From Whitmania pigra (taxonomy: Eukaryota > Annelida > Clitellata > Hirudinida > Haemopidae), in the NCBI GenBank assembly GCA_021613335.1, contig JAJTWR010000269.1, positions 957,001 to 1,021,000 on the forward strand: a DNA stretch of 64,000 nucleotides. Direction: 5' to 3'. The position numbers and the translations under genes are program-made. The notes beneath the pieces are model-generated. The model was not told the origin of the DNA and ran no database searches. It saw only the letters and a program-made list of their open reading frames with translations. Shown piece after piece: positions 48,915 to 61,722 of the stretch. Position 1 is the stretch's first letter. Each line of letters begins with the position of its first letter.

Positions 48915-51900
48915 TTTCAAACGACTGCTATTTGTAAATCATACTATGCCAAAAACACTTGAATTTTTAAACTAATAGCGACGCACAAAACGAGACAATG
49001 CTATTTAATTGAGTTTGTTTTGCAAAAGAATTGCTTAATTTTTTTATCTCGAGCATTATTTTTTCAGCACAATTCATTTCTCCAATAATTTATTTTTTTT
49101 CTTTATAAATTAAAATATTATTGCTGACCAATGTATTTTATTGTGACATTGTGGGTTCATATTCAACAAAATATTGGCTTGTATTTTTAGTCAAACATTC
49201 AACGAAACGCGATTTCTAAAACAAAGAAAAATGTAAGTTTTTTAATTTTAATGATCATTACAAAGACAATTTAAACATAAAAATAAACTTTAACCATTTA
49301 AATTTGTCACCGAGAATTTGCGAGAATGAAATCTCAACAAATAAATAATAAAAGTGTAAAAAACGTTGTTTCGACAGTAAACGCTTTAATTCGTCATTTC
49401 ATGTCTGTCTAAATCGATGGATACATTAAAAAGCCACTTCAATGCTTGTGCGGTTCAAATTTGTACCCGTGCAAACCTGGTTTGGCTAAATGGTGTAAGA
49501 TGGATCGAATAGGAAAATAATGATTCTGTGGCCAGTTCCTTGATCAAGCTTTTGATGTAATGTCTTATTCCGAAGCTCATATTGTTAGAATTAATACATT
49601 TGTCTAAAGAGCTTTGAAAAATTCAAGGCTTCAACTCAGCCACTGTCAAGCTCACTATAAATCTTCCAACTCGTATTAGGCATAAAGTGATGGTCATTAC
49701 AATGATTTAAAAGTAAAAAAAATGCATTTATGAAAATATCATTTCATCAATTACTAATAAGCAATCTTTAATTTAAGTTCTAATTTCTAGAAATTTGGTT
49801 GGTTTGCAAGGTGAATTTTAATAAAGTGATTAGACTTTCTTAGACTCCATAATAATTGCTAAATCGTTTTGTTGTCATAAAGTTGCAAATAATCTTTAAA
49901 TGCCTTGATTGGCATCTCAGACGCACAATTCTAGATCGCCATGCCTTTGCTTTGAAGTGACACCATACTTTCACATTGGAAATACTTTTTCGTTTGGCAG
50001 CTTATGATCACTTCGCCATTAAGATCAGCCGACCTCAATCAGTAAATCATGACTATGAAAATAAATGCTTTATAATTAGACTTAAAAGTTAATTACTGGT
50101 AGTATGTTGTCATTATTACCTTGCAATGATGGTTCAAAATAAGAAATATGATTACAATTACATTTCCAGTCTGTCAGATACATTATGTGCATGCTAGGAA
50201 AAGTAAGCTTAGCAGTCTCAGACTTTAACATTATCAAAATTAAAGCCATAAAATGCGTAAATAAACGGTTGAGACGATTCTATTTACTTTGAGAAAATAT
50301 AACCCTTGCAGGTCACACCTCTCAGTCGCCTTCAGGATTACAATCATCACAACAGCCATGCACGCCGTGAAGAAAGGAAAGTGTGACGGTCACACAACGT
50401 CACTCAAGGTTATTATGACTCCTGTTTTTCTAAGTCGTTGCGTGCATTCCTTGCATTGCTTATAACCAGCGCGGCTAAAGCATAAAGTGACATGGTTTTT
50501 TTTTTAAATACTTCGAAAATCATTACAATCGATGTTACTGTGGCAAGGTTGTTTTAAAATTTAAAATGATGACATTATGATGTTAATGTCAATTAGTGTT
50601 ATTAATATCATCAATTGACTTATTTACAATGAAGTAGTACAGCTGAACAAGTAGGCACAATCAAACATCCAGTGAGCATGTTCAAACTTAAAACTATGAT
50701 TCAAATGAAATTCAGAGTAAAGAACGATTCTAAACAGTCAAAATAGCATCTGTAACAAGCATAGTCATAGTCAAGATTAAGCAAAATAAAATTTAAAAAA
50801 TAAACAACTTTGTAAACTTTGAGACATAAGAACAAGATTATTAAATCGAGATTTTGGAACACAAGCTGCGAATGTGGCGATGTTCGTAATACAACGATCA
50901 ATAATGGATTACCAATTATAACCAATTGGAACTAAGATTCGACTCATCATCTTTCACGACCTTACATCGACATCATATCGTCTGTTTAATGTATGCTGAG
51001 CACATGCATCATTCTCTTTGTGTTTCCAATAGTAATATCTTAATAATTGACTATATTCATTCATTGTTTTTCATTAAATCAAATAAATTGACCCAAAATA
51101 CAGATTTAGTAAAACCAAAACACATAGAACTTAGTTGAGTTTAAAACTTTTGAATCTCGCTTTGTGGGCTGCATTGAAAGAATAATTGGTATCATTATCA
51201 TCTACGTACTACTTCGTTGCTTAATTAGAACGAATAGATTATGAAATGCCGACTTATTTCGTTTCGCCACAAATTCATTACACTGGAAATGTATTATATT
51301 CCAAAAGTCAGAGATCCATAAATAACTTAAGAAATAAAATTTTAAGCTGTGCATCATTTAATATTCTTAACATACCCTGAAACCTAAGGAAAGTAGAACT
51401 ATTGAAAGTCCTTGATTTCACTCCAACTCAGCTCAACATTTTGATAATTACTAATTCTTAAGATGTTCAATGCTAACATTGATGCTGAACAAACCACAAC
51501 ATGAACAGGGTTTTTGATGTTAAGAGGTTTCATAGCGTGAAATTTCAAAGTGGGAAGTCATACACCTCTCAGTTTTTCAGGGACGTAATTTGTGGGTGAG
51601 CAAATAAATGTTTGCGAAGGTTTCAGTGTTGTTCCATACAATCCAGTTATATTATTAGATTCGATGGGCGTGTTCAGTCAGTTCGGATTATTGAATGTTG
51701 ATAATGTTGTTCCATGAAATTGATTAAGAATGATATGATGCTTTGTCACCAAGGTTGATTAGTGGAACATTTTTACTGTGCATTCCCTGTTAGTCTTTGC
51801 TTATTATATAACCATAAGCATGTTAGTTCTACTATTCGTAGAAGACAGTATCGTCAACTAACAAACGCACATTTAATACGTAACTTCAGCTGCATGTATT

Positions 51901-53678
51901 ATCTCTAATAATGAAGGATGAGCTTTTTGACAGTCATTATTGCATCAGAACGTATCGAAGATCACAATTTAGCACAATCCTATTAGGCTAATGATTAATA
52001 TTGATACATTGGCATTTTAATGTGATTAACTGAAGCCTTGCAAATGCTACCAGGCATCTTATGTTAGGCTTTAATGCAGCAGGTCGATGAGGGCTGTGAA
52101 AATATGTTCATCCCTGCTTGGACAGAATGTGTTACGCACAGTATTCTATGCTCAATTTAAATATTTCCATTGAGACTGGTTGATAATGAAATCGTGGCCT
52201 TGATATCATTTATTTCCGCGACTGCAGTGGACTTAAGAGCTTAGTTCATCTCTTGGCTTCACTCAAATTGGTCTAACAGCAAAAATGAAAACTTGCGTTC
52301 TTTGAAGGATGAATGAATGCCTTTCAAGTAAGCACATTACTTTAGCAGGTATTTCAATTAATGTTGAAGAAGTTACTTGTTCAAATAAGATACAGATGGT
52401 GATAGTATCACTCCTAAACCAAATTACAAGCATGACAAAATCCAGGAGAGTTCAACGCTGAACATGTCGCCAAGTCATGAAAGCTCAGGAATATATTGTG
52501 ATAGCAAGTCAAATATGTCTAAAAGATCTCACTACTCAAGATTTCACTAACGTGATCCTTTTGTGGGTCCTGAAGCTTCCCAAGCTTTATCATATACCTG
52601 TGCATCACAACTGAAGTATGTAAGTCTGACACGTAGTGGTTTTGGTCGAGATGTTGTTGTTTAATTGGAGTTAAAATCAACCATAATTGGTCATTTGTAT
52701 CAGGATTTCAGTTACAGACCACTAGAATATGATATTATCTAGATTAAGAGTGCCAATGTGATATATTCCTCCAAATGTACTCTTAAACACGAACGTGCAG
52801 ATTGGGCCTCAATTATGTTTAGTAAGTTTATTAGTTTGATCAAATGACGTGCAAATGAAACGCGTATTGCAATTCTCTTGGCCCAACTCACTAGTCCTGA
52901 CAGAAAAATACTTCAGATATAAAGCTATGCTTTTCATGGGATATCCGATGCTGTGGAGCCTCAAAATAATTTTCCACGATAGCAATAAATTATTAAAGCA
53001 GAAATCGACCTTTTTCTTAAAATTTAATTGATTTTACTCAAGATTTCAACAATTTCAATATTTCATGAACATCAACAAAATGGCTTTCGCTGGTAGCAAT
53101 CTAACCTATTTTCACCAACTTCTATTGGTTGTTATTGACGTTTGACCCATTTTTCGCCCAATGAGGTAGTTAGCCTTTCCCGCTGGGTGCTACTCTTTCT
53201 ATGTTGTGGTTTGCCTGTAATGTATTGTTAGATTTATCCAAGAAATATATTCGATATTTTGATGTTAGTTGAGGGTCGTTTTTGGTATATTTTTGTCAGC
53301 ATTTCACGTGCAAAATCGTGCATGTGATTGGAAATCCAATCGAGGGTGGTTGACTGACTTGACCAGCCAGGTTTATTAATGGCTGACATTGCAACTAATC
53401 GGCATTTTCCTACTGAACTGGCCATCGTTTTTAGACCATTAGCTCGAATTTGCTTAATCTTACTTATTTATTCAAGAAAGTGGTATCAAATTTGAGCTCG
53501 GATCGAAATTGATTGATCAACTACTAAGCACTAATACTGCATGGCATTGTGAATGGTGTTGTGCTCTGTGAGGGTCGATCGTTTGTTGAGTGTGTTCTGC
53601 CGTTTTTTCTTGATGTTTTTATCATCAATATCATAAATGACACGTTAAACGTTTTATTTCCTTTCAAGAAAATCCGAG
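48915..53678. other. Intergenic region between two divergently oriented chromatin genes
   Basis: AT-rich, with no splice-supported coding region on either strand. A 63-codon minus-strand frame at 53234-53425 (starting MASSVGKCRLVAMSAINKPG) begins 254 bases upstream of the NSD start codon. It has no recognised family and is left unassigned. No CpG-rich promoter or RNA gene was recognised. Confidence 0.5.
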
Positions 53679-55986
53679 ATGAACAGTGAAGCAGGTCATG
53701 TTGAAGAAAATAAAGCCAAGGAAAATGATCCAGTGCAAAATGAGGACGAGCAACAAAATGATATAGATTCGACTAATTCAAAGCCCGACGAAACAAACGA
53801 AGGCGATTCCACTCGCATGGTAGAACAAGACCGTCTGCCAAATGAAACGGCGGATCCTGCGCAAACTCCTGCGGCCGACACGTCGCTCGATGTTTCCACA
53901 AAGAGCGAGGGACGGATGGGATTGAGAAGGGCCAAGACGAAAGGAGTTTTGAAGAAGCAATTGGAGTTGAAAAAGGAAAAACTGAGAAACCCGTTGCTCG
54001 AAGCCAATGATTCCGACAGCATTCCGTCCCCTCATTCTGTGGTTAGAAGCAGATCGTCGAAATGTTTCTCGTTATGCCTTGATCTCATGATTTTATTTTA
54101 CTCTTAAAACAGACAGAGCAAAAGCAAATAGAAACGTCAATGGTGAAAGCACCGAAGGAGATTCCAGAAACAATCATCAAGTGGGCAGAGGGGGACATGT
54201 TTTGGGGTCATGTAACCGGCCATCCCTGGTGGCCCTGCATGGTGTTCAAAGACCCCCACCAGGGACTCTTTACAAAGATGATCAGAGGTTCTTTTTATTT
54301 GTTGTCTTTGTAATTTATCTCTGGGACCTGTGGATTGATTGTGGTATTGATTTTTTAATGTTGACGAGCGTTCATGTTTCAAATTAGCATGACGTTTGTA
54401 GGGCATGACTGACTGAGTGATCTAAATTTATTGGATTAGAAGTGGTGCATAGTGAAAAAATGTGTCACCCTGATTTTTGAGCATTGATATCTTTACTACA
54501 TCACTAAGTCTCATAAAACTCATTGTAATTTTTCAGGATTAGTATTAATAATTTCTTCTGACTAATTAATTTCTTATGACTAATTAATCTCCCACAGCCA
54601 ACCTCAGGACGTACCACTTCCATTTCTTTGGCAGCAGTTGCGAGCGGGCTTGGGTGGTCGAGTCGTCGACGATGGTTTACGAAGGACAGGAGAAGTTCGA
54701 AGAAATCAGGAAGGAGAAGATGGCCCAGCTCGGTGGCCTGAGGGCTCGTTCGAAGACCGAAAAGACGCTCAAGGCTTCGCTGATGAGCTTCGACATCAAG
54801 TCGAACAGGATGTCGACTTGGAAGGCGGCCGTCGAGGAAGCGGAAAAGGCGTTCGGGATGGATCGAGAGGCTCGCATGAAGTTCGTCGGCGACATCCTCA
54901 CCTCGAAGAAAAAGTCGGTCAGGAGGGAAAGTGGCGAAGGAACAAAGAGGAAGAGGGAGGAACAGGGTTAGTTGATTTTAATGGAGTCTCAAAATTTGTT
55001 TGCTGTTGATGAGGATGCAGATTTTTGGTTAAAAGCTTGTTTCTTGTAAGGGTCGATGCTTAATGTCAGAGTTCTTTTTGTTAAGAAGTTTTGATTTTGA
55101 CCTTTAGACTTTAGATGCTTCTGCATGCAATTGTAGCTCTGCCGTGTGATTGAAGATGGGATATTATTGAGTATCATAAATATTATCACTTGCCAATAGT
55201 TGATTACTAAATTAATAAGCTCCAATGTTTCAAAAGTGAACTGCTCTTCGACAGGCGACGAACCGTCGAAGAAGAAACCGAGGAAAAGTGAGGGAGTCTC
55301 GAAGTCGAAGACATCCGAAGTGAACGAGTCGAAGGTCGAAGCTGCCGACGAAACCATGGAAACGAACGTCGACGAGTCACTTATGGAAGGTTCGAATGCT
55401 TTGATGTCAAACTGTTGAATGCACCCGCATCTGATTTCTATCGCATTTCTGAAATTTGCTTCGACTGTTGCTTCGAGTGCCATCAGATCTAATTGCTTAG
55501 CAACTTCCCGACACTTTATAGGCAACCAATCAACAGTGGAACAAACCAATGACTCTGGTTCGACCCAGACCATCTCGGCGACCACCCACGGTTCAAAGAC
55601 CGCAAATCACATCGAGGCTACCCCAGAGAGGGCCGTCTCCACCCGATACAAGTTGAGAGCTGTGGTGAGCTTCAAATTATATTGTACTTGTAAGTAGTAA
55701 TAATAGTTATAATGTAATAATAGTAATTGCAATATAATAATAATAATAATAGTAATATTTAAAGCGTGTACAGCGTCTGCAGAAACTAAAGTTATTGTTG
55801 TCTTAGCCTATCAAGTTGCACTTTTAACCTTTCAAAACTTAAACCCGATTCCAGAGGAAGCTGAAAAAACTGACGGATGATGAGGAAGAGGAAGATGGAG
55901 GAGATTCGAAGGCAAACAGGAAGTCGTCCGTTGCTTCGGCGACAGGCGAGGAAAGTGATGCCTCAGAAGATTCAGCAGACGCTGTG
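53679..55986 (+). CDS. NSD exons 1-6: disordered N-terminus, PWWP1 and linker
   Basis: Exons: 53679-54041, 54113-54287, 54598-54966, 55255-55389, 55522-55664, 55855-55986. Exon 1 is Asn/Glu/Asp-rich. Exon 2 opens PWWP1 with the [15 protein letters not shown] strand, where the WGxVxGxPWWP motif is intact. Exon 3 closes it ([15 protein letters not shown]) and continues into a helical basic segment. Exons 4-6 are Lys/Ser/Glu-rich linker. The start is the first ATG of the open frame. Confidence 0.9.
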
Positions 55987-58900
55987 GTCAGTTGGTGTTG
56001 TCGTTTTTATGTTAGGGGATGTTTGGTGTCTTAAACTCCAGGATTTTCTTTATTAATTAAATAACAACAATGTTGTAAATCAATAATAATTGATATAATT
56101 TGCCTAAGCCAGTTTCTCAATTATTAATTTGCACTTATTACCGGTTAGCATTGATTAATATGAATCAACAATTATTACCAATTAAACAGTGCTTGGCCAC
56201 AAAACCGAAGGGCGGTGAAGCCGTGCGAACCCAAGAGGTGTTCAAGTTGTCGCACAACAACAGCAACAACTACAAGAAGGAGGAAGTCTGCATCAGGTGC
56301 GAGTCTTCTCATCCGGGAGTCATCAAGTGCAAGGGGCCGTGCCATGCCCCCATTCACCCGACGTGCGCCGGGGTGAAACTGGAGAAGAAGGGCGAGGGAG
56401 AGGAAACCAAGGAGGCTGAATTCATCTGCGACGAATGCAGAGACGGTAAGACGTTCTGTTATTCTGTTATCATACGATGTAAAAACCGATTTTCGTGAAC
56501 GTCATCAACTGGCTTTTCTAAGTTAATTGGTTCTAAGTTATGTTGGAGGAGTTGTAGATTCTCTAACTGCTATTGTGAATGAATTTAAATCTTTTAATGT
56601 ATCAGTTAACTGATATGATTTTTCTACCAATTAGTAATATTTGTCATCTAAGTAATTCTTGTTTGCCATCCAGGGCAGCACACGTGCTTCATCTGCAAGA
56701 ACAAGGATGCCACCACGGTCAAGTGTGGTGTGACCACGTGTTGCTTCTACTACCACGTTGACTGCATTAAGAAGCTGAAGTACGTGAAGTTCGAGAAAAA
56801 CCAGCCCATCTGTCCGATGCACGTTTGCATATCGTGTGCTGCGGACTCTGAGAAGACTCATCTCTCGAACAGAGGTATGCACGAATATCGATTTAGATGA
56901 AATGATGTGATAGATAATTAATTCATTAATTAGTTATAAATAATTGATGTTGTTTTTTGTGTTGGCAATTGTTTTTTATATGTTTTACATTGAGTTATCC
57001 AATTGTTTACATTGGTTTTTTTATAACCTTATAATGATTAAGAATGTTTAAATTTTATTTGTGATTTTTAATCTTTTTTTTTTCTTACATTCAGGTCGCT
57101 TTTTCAAGTGCATAAGGTGTCCGAACTCCTACCACACCGGCGACTTCTGCATATCTGCCGGCAGTGTGGTACTGTCGAACACCTGGATCATTTGTGGCGA
57201 CCACCACGTATCCGAGTCGAAGAGGAAACACCAGGATCATCTCAACGCAGCCTTCTGCTTCTCGTGCGGACAAGGTGAGCATCGTTGTCGTTGAGACCGT
57301 CTTTTGCTCGTTTAATGTTTACAACCGTTTACATTTACAATGTTTACAAACGTTTACATTTACAATGTTTACAAACGTTTACATTTACAATGTTTACAAA
57401 CTTTTACATTTACAATGTTTACAAACTTTTGCATTTACAATGTTTACAAACTTTTACATTTACAATCTTTACAACCGTTTACATTTATATTTACGACGTT
57501 GTTCAGGCGGTAGTCTGGTGTGTTGCGAGAGCTGTCCTGCCTCTTACCACAACGAATGCTGCGAGGAAAAACCGCCCGCCGAAGGAAAGTGGAACTGCGA
57601 ACTGTGCACGGACGGCAAAAGACCCATGTACGGAGAGATCGTTTGGTGTAAGGGAGGCGTGTACAGGCGAGTAGTAGATTCGTTTACTCAATTGATATCC
57701 ATCTTTGGATTATTTTATTATTATTATTTATTATCCATCGCAGGATTTATGTTTTGATGTTTATCCATTGCTATGGCTGTAACTGCTGTTGACTTCTTGT
57801 TAATTGTTTTCTAAATCTTTAATTAATTAACTATTAAATATTTTAATAAATTTAATCAATGATTAACAGGTGGTGGCCGGGCGAGGTGTGCCATCCGAGA
57901 AACGTTCCTACCAACATTCAGAATCTCACCCATGGAATTGGGGAATTCCCAGTCTACTTTTTTGGCTCCAACGACTATTTATGGTCTCACAGGGGCAGGT
58001 GAGACATAATTTTATGAATTTACTAAGACTGTAAAAAAAAAATCAATTTTCTCTGTACGCATGAATGGTTTCTAAGTCATGCTCGTCTCAATATAGTTCA
58101 GTGTTTAGTATTTATTGTACATAGTATTTATTTGCATGGTGTAAATTTCATGTTAAATGCATTAATGCAGAGTCTTCAGTTTCCAAGAAGGTGACAAAGG
58201 TACCAAACAGGGACACTCAAAGCATCTCGTTGAAATATTCAATAAAGGTGTGCACATCATAAATTCATATTTAAATAACCTTAATTCACCTTGTAATGAT
58301 TACGATAATATATTCTAATTTGAATTTTTAAAAATAATAATAAGCATCTATTGTAATATAATTTAAATTGAATTCATTAAATATTGTCCAATAGCTCTCG
58401 AGGAGGCAGACGATGCAGCTCGAATATATTACGAGGAGAGAAACAAGAAGGAACAGAAGTTCTTGGACAAGAAACCAACCCCCTACAGAAATGTCAAGGT
58501 CAGTGGGTGCATAAGCAATGCCCTGGTTTACTGTATTGCAGACAATAGCAATGCTTATAAGTTAATTAAGTTTCTGACCCAGTTATCTCGTTTCTCATTG
58601 GCAGTCGAACGTTCCCATAGGCAACGTGGAGATTTACAAGGTGCCGCTCTCCGAGGTGCCTCGTTGCCAGTGCAGCCCCACCATGGACAACCCGTGCGGC
58701 CCAGAGTCGGACTGCATCAACAGGCTGATGATGTACGAGTGCGATGCCACGGTATGCTTGGGGGGAGAGAGGTGCATGAACAGGAACATCCAGACGAGGA
58801 ACGATGCAGACACGGAGGTCTTCAGAACCACCGACAACAGGGGGTGGGGTCTCAGGGCCAAGTCCACGGTACCCAAGGGTCGGTTTGTCCACGAGTACGT

Positions 58901-61722
58901 GGGCGATTTGATCGACGAAGAGGAGTGCAGGGCACGACTGAAGAAAGCCAGAGATCAAAACATCAGCAACTTTTACATGCTCACCCTAGACAAGAACAGG
59001 TTAGCTCCCGTTTTCAACAGTTATCACAATTATTATATCACCAGATTAGCATCACCACCATCTTAATCATCATCATCATCTCCACTATCACATTCACCAG
59101 TACTATCATCATCATCACCACTATCCTAGTCATCATCATCATCTGACATTATCCTAACCACTCAGGATCATCGACGCCGGTCCAAAAGGCAACAACTCGA
59201 GGTTCATGAACCACAGCTGCCAGCCGAACTGCGAGACTCAGAAGTGGTATGTCAACGGTGATGTCAGAGTTGCACTCTTTGCACTCAGAGAGGTCAAAGC
59301 AGGTAAGTGTTTTGTTCTGTTGGCTTAATTGCCCTGACTGTGTTGCTTGTGTTGTTATTGAGAGCCCTGTGCCTTTGTGTGTGTGTGTGTGTGTGTGTGA
59401 TAGACTTGTATCCATAACACCTGGTTTCTGATTATTACAGGTGAGGAACTCACTTTCAACTATAACCTGGAGTGTCTTGGGGACAAGAAGACGGTTTGCA
59501 ACTGTGGAACACCTGTGTGCAGTGGGTTCCTTGGAGAGAGACCTAAGGTATGATGATGATGATGATGTTGTTGAGGAAAATAGTGATGAGCAGTTTGGCA
59601 ATATTATAATGCCATTATAATATAATTTTTTTTTAATTTGATAACCTTAATATGCTTTAATTGACTGAATATGACTTGCTGGGAGATCTGGGAGATTCAT
59701 GCATGTTAAAATCATAAACATGAATTTCAAACTTTTTAATCAAAACATTTTATTTTATTTTTTGTTTTCTAATAATCATCATTTCCAGTCTTTTCTCGTG
59801 ACTTATCTCTTCTCTTTTGCTTGCTTTCAGAATAATTTAAATAATAAAAAAATTAACCAGTCCTCGCCGAGCGACGACAAAAACGCGAAGCCGCCGAAGA
59901 AGCAGCGAAAGAAGCAGAAGAACGTCTCGAAACTGGCACTGCTCCACGAGGACATCTGCTACAGGTGCGGAAATCCGGGCGAGCTCGTCCTCTGCGACAA
60001 GGCGAACTGCACCAAGTCTTACCACCTGAAGTGCCTCAAACTGAACCAATTGCCAAAAGGTGGGAAGGGTTTGTTGATGAGCTTCCTACTTGTTTTTGTT
60101 TTGTTTCGTTTTCATTGTTGTTGTTGTTGTTGTTTAGTTGCATCTCTGATGAAGTGCAACTAGTGTAATTTTTTAGTTATTTGGTTAATTTGAATGAGTG
60201 AGTGGCGGTGGTGGTAATTAAATTAACGTCCATTGCATAACTAGATTAGGGAAGAAAATGAGTGAGTCATAAATATGGTTTAATTATATGATGTATTAAT
60301 TATTTGATGTATCTAAGGTGATTAAGGTGCCTAACCTGATTAAAAAAACTTCAAAGCACATTTATTCCTTCCGCAACAAAAAAGATTTCGGCACTCATCG
60401 ATGCTTTCAACCTCTAATTTAGGCTCTCATCGTTTTATAAACAATAGACTATTTTTTAGCTCTTAGTCGATTTGGTTCGTTTTGAGATCATTTTATCGAG
60501 TTAGAACCCCGAAGATTTAAGAGTTAAAAGCATCCACTAATACTTTAGATTCAGAGTGCATCTTGTGAGATTGTTTTGAAGTGGAAGTAGAATTTATGCG
60601 GATCCAATCTGCATCCTTTGTCGGATGTAGCTTGTCTACTTGACGGCAAAAATGCTTGTTTATCATCTGCTAGTCGATGTCTTTTCAATCTCATTCTGTC
60701 TGTCTATAGTTAATCGAGAAGCATTTGTTATGGTTTTAAAATGCATTTTTAAGTCATTACACTGTAATCTTTAATTTTGCTCTTTTCTTTGATACGCAGG
60801 CAAATGGATCTGTCCCTGGCATTTGTGTGACGAGGAAAACTGCGGCAAGTGGGCCGTCAAGCTGTGCAGCATGTGCCCCAACTCGTTCTGCTCGAAGCAC
60901 TCCGAAGGCAACATCTCCGTCCTGTCTACGGGGAGGATAGTCTGCGACGAACACCCACCTACCTGCCCCCAACTCCAGTATCTCCTCGCTCAGGATGAGG
61001 TGGAACTTGACAGGAAGAAAGAAGCAAAGGAAGAGCAGGAAGAAAAGAAGGTGAACGGGGATGTAAAGATGCACGACATAGCCTCGGAGAGCCCTTTCCC
61101 CCTGGTGTCGACACCCTTCCCCAAGAAAGGCAGGGGTCGCCCACCTAAACACCCCAAGTTGGGAGAGTCGCCCATTGTAGGCAGTGCCACCAAGGCAAAG
61201 AGTGCAAAGGCGACCAAAAAGAACCACAAATTGTTGGCCTCACAATTGATATCCACAGAGCCCGAAGACTTGTCAAATCACAACCACGTTTCTATGCTGG
61301 ATACCTCATTGCCAGTTGACCAATCAAACCACATTGAAAAGTTGGACGCTGAAACGGTCAACAGTGAGAATGAAGAAAGCAAGGATCCCTCAGAAGAGGT
61401 TAAGAACAAGTTGCAGGATCAGTCGCACGACGAAACCCCGATGGACACTCGAAGCCCGCCGCATTCCGCTGACGTTCTGAACGAAACTTCGACGGACGTC
61501 AAAAACGAATCCTCGGAAGTCGAGCAGACGCCCGGTGAACCTCGGAACGATGACGAATCTTGCAGCCCGCCGAAGAAACGCAGGCGCACGAGCGCAGAAG
61601 ACGAGGAAGAGTCGGAATCGAACCGGTCGGAAAAACTTTCCAACGGGTTCGTCGAACCTTCCAACGGCCCGAGCCCCCGTCCGAGCATCCACCAAGCGAG
61701 AGAACAGGGTGGCGAGGATTGA
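53679..61722 (+). CDS. NSD-family histone H3K36 methyltransferase
   Basis: Eighteen exons sum to 4,215 bp (1,404 residues) with every phase consistent. Layout: PWWP1 (~145-230), disordered acidic/basic linker (~300-440), PHD1 (~475-525), PHD2/3 region (~527-640), PHD (~645-690), PWWP2 (~700-770), AWS (~829-870), SET (~872-1000), post-SET (~1003-1020), PHD plus C5HCH (~1060-1150), disordered tail. The SET signature is [15 protein letters not shown] and [12 protein letters not shown]; post-SET is [17 protein letters not shown]. The order matches NSD1/2/3, here probably a single invertebrate orthologue (Drosophila counterpart Mes-4). The family mono- and dimethylates H3 lysine 36 on active chromatin. 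I see no HMG box between PWWP1 and PHD1, unlike vertebrate NSD2. Confidence 0.96.
56190..57998 (+). CDS. NSD exons 7-11: PHD fingers and start of PWWP2
   Basis: Exons: 56190-56445, 56674-56874, 57095-57274, 57507-57666, 57870-57998. PHD1: [14 protein letters not shown] then HPTC and CDEC. PHD2: [14 protein letters not shown] then FYYHVDC. The following cysteine cluster includes [17 protein letters not shown]. The next PHD is [20 protein letters not shown] and CELC. PWWP2 starts [11 protein letters not shown], whose first Arg codon is split by an intron with a GC donor (57667-57668). Confidence 0.92.
57310..57490. repeat. 24-bp minisatellite in an NSD intron
   Basis: About seven tandem units of roughly ACAATGTTTACAAACGTTTA lie between exons 9 and 10. 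The variants differ at one or two bases. The repetitive plus-strand frame ([14 protein letters not shown]) is a product of the repeat. Confidence 0.9.
58171..59547 (+). CDS. NSD exons 12-16: end of PWWP2, AWS, SET, post-SET
   Basis: Exons: 58171-58247, 58395-58498, 58605-58999, 59166-59302, 59441-59547. AWS cysteines are in [32 protein letters not shown] and GERCMNR. SET has [43 protein letters not shown] and LTFNYN. Residues of the SAM and lysine-channel motifs look intact, so the enzyme should be active. Confidence 0.95.
59831..61722 (+). CDS. NSD exons 17-18: C-terminal PHD-C5HCH and tail
   Basis: Exons: 59831-60059 and 60800-61722 (stop TGA at 61720). The finger reads [28 protein letters not shown] and [20 protein letters not shown], followed by [12 protein letters not shown], as in the NSD PHD5-C5HCH tandem. 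The remaining ~250 residues are low-complexity, rich in Ser, Glu, Pro and Lys, with a [14 protein letters not shown]-hook-like motif and a [11 protein letters not shown] nuclear localisation signal. Confidence 0.93.

Noticed and set aside
53234..53425. 63-codon minus-strand frame upstream of NSD
   Set aside because: It begins with ATG and is complete, but has no recognisable family or supporting exon; too short to call a gene without expression data.
54137..54406. Minus-strand frames over PWWP1 and other NSD exons
   Set aside because: They are antisense shadows of conserved NSD coding exons with no splice or domain support.
58463..59146. 227-codon plus-strand frame over the AWS/SET exon
   Set aside because: It is an alternate-frame shadow; the conserved SET frame is one base away and joins all neighbouring exons.
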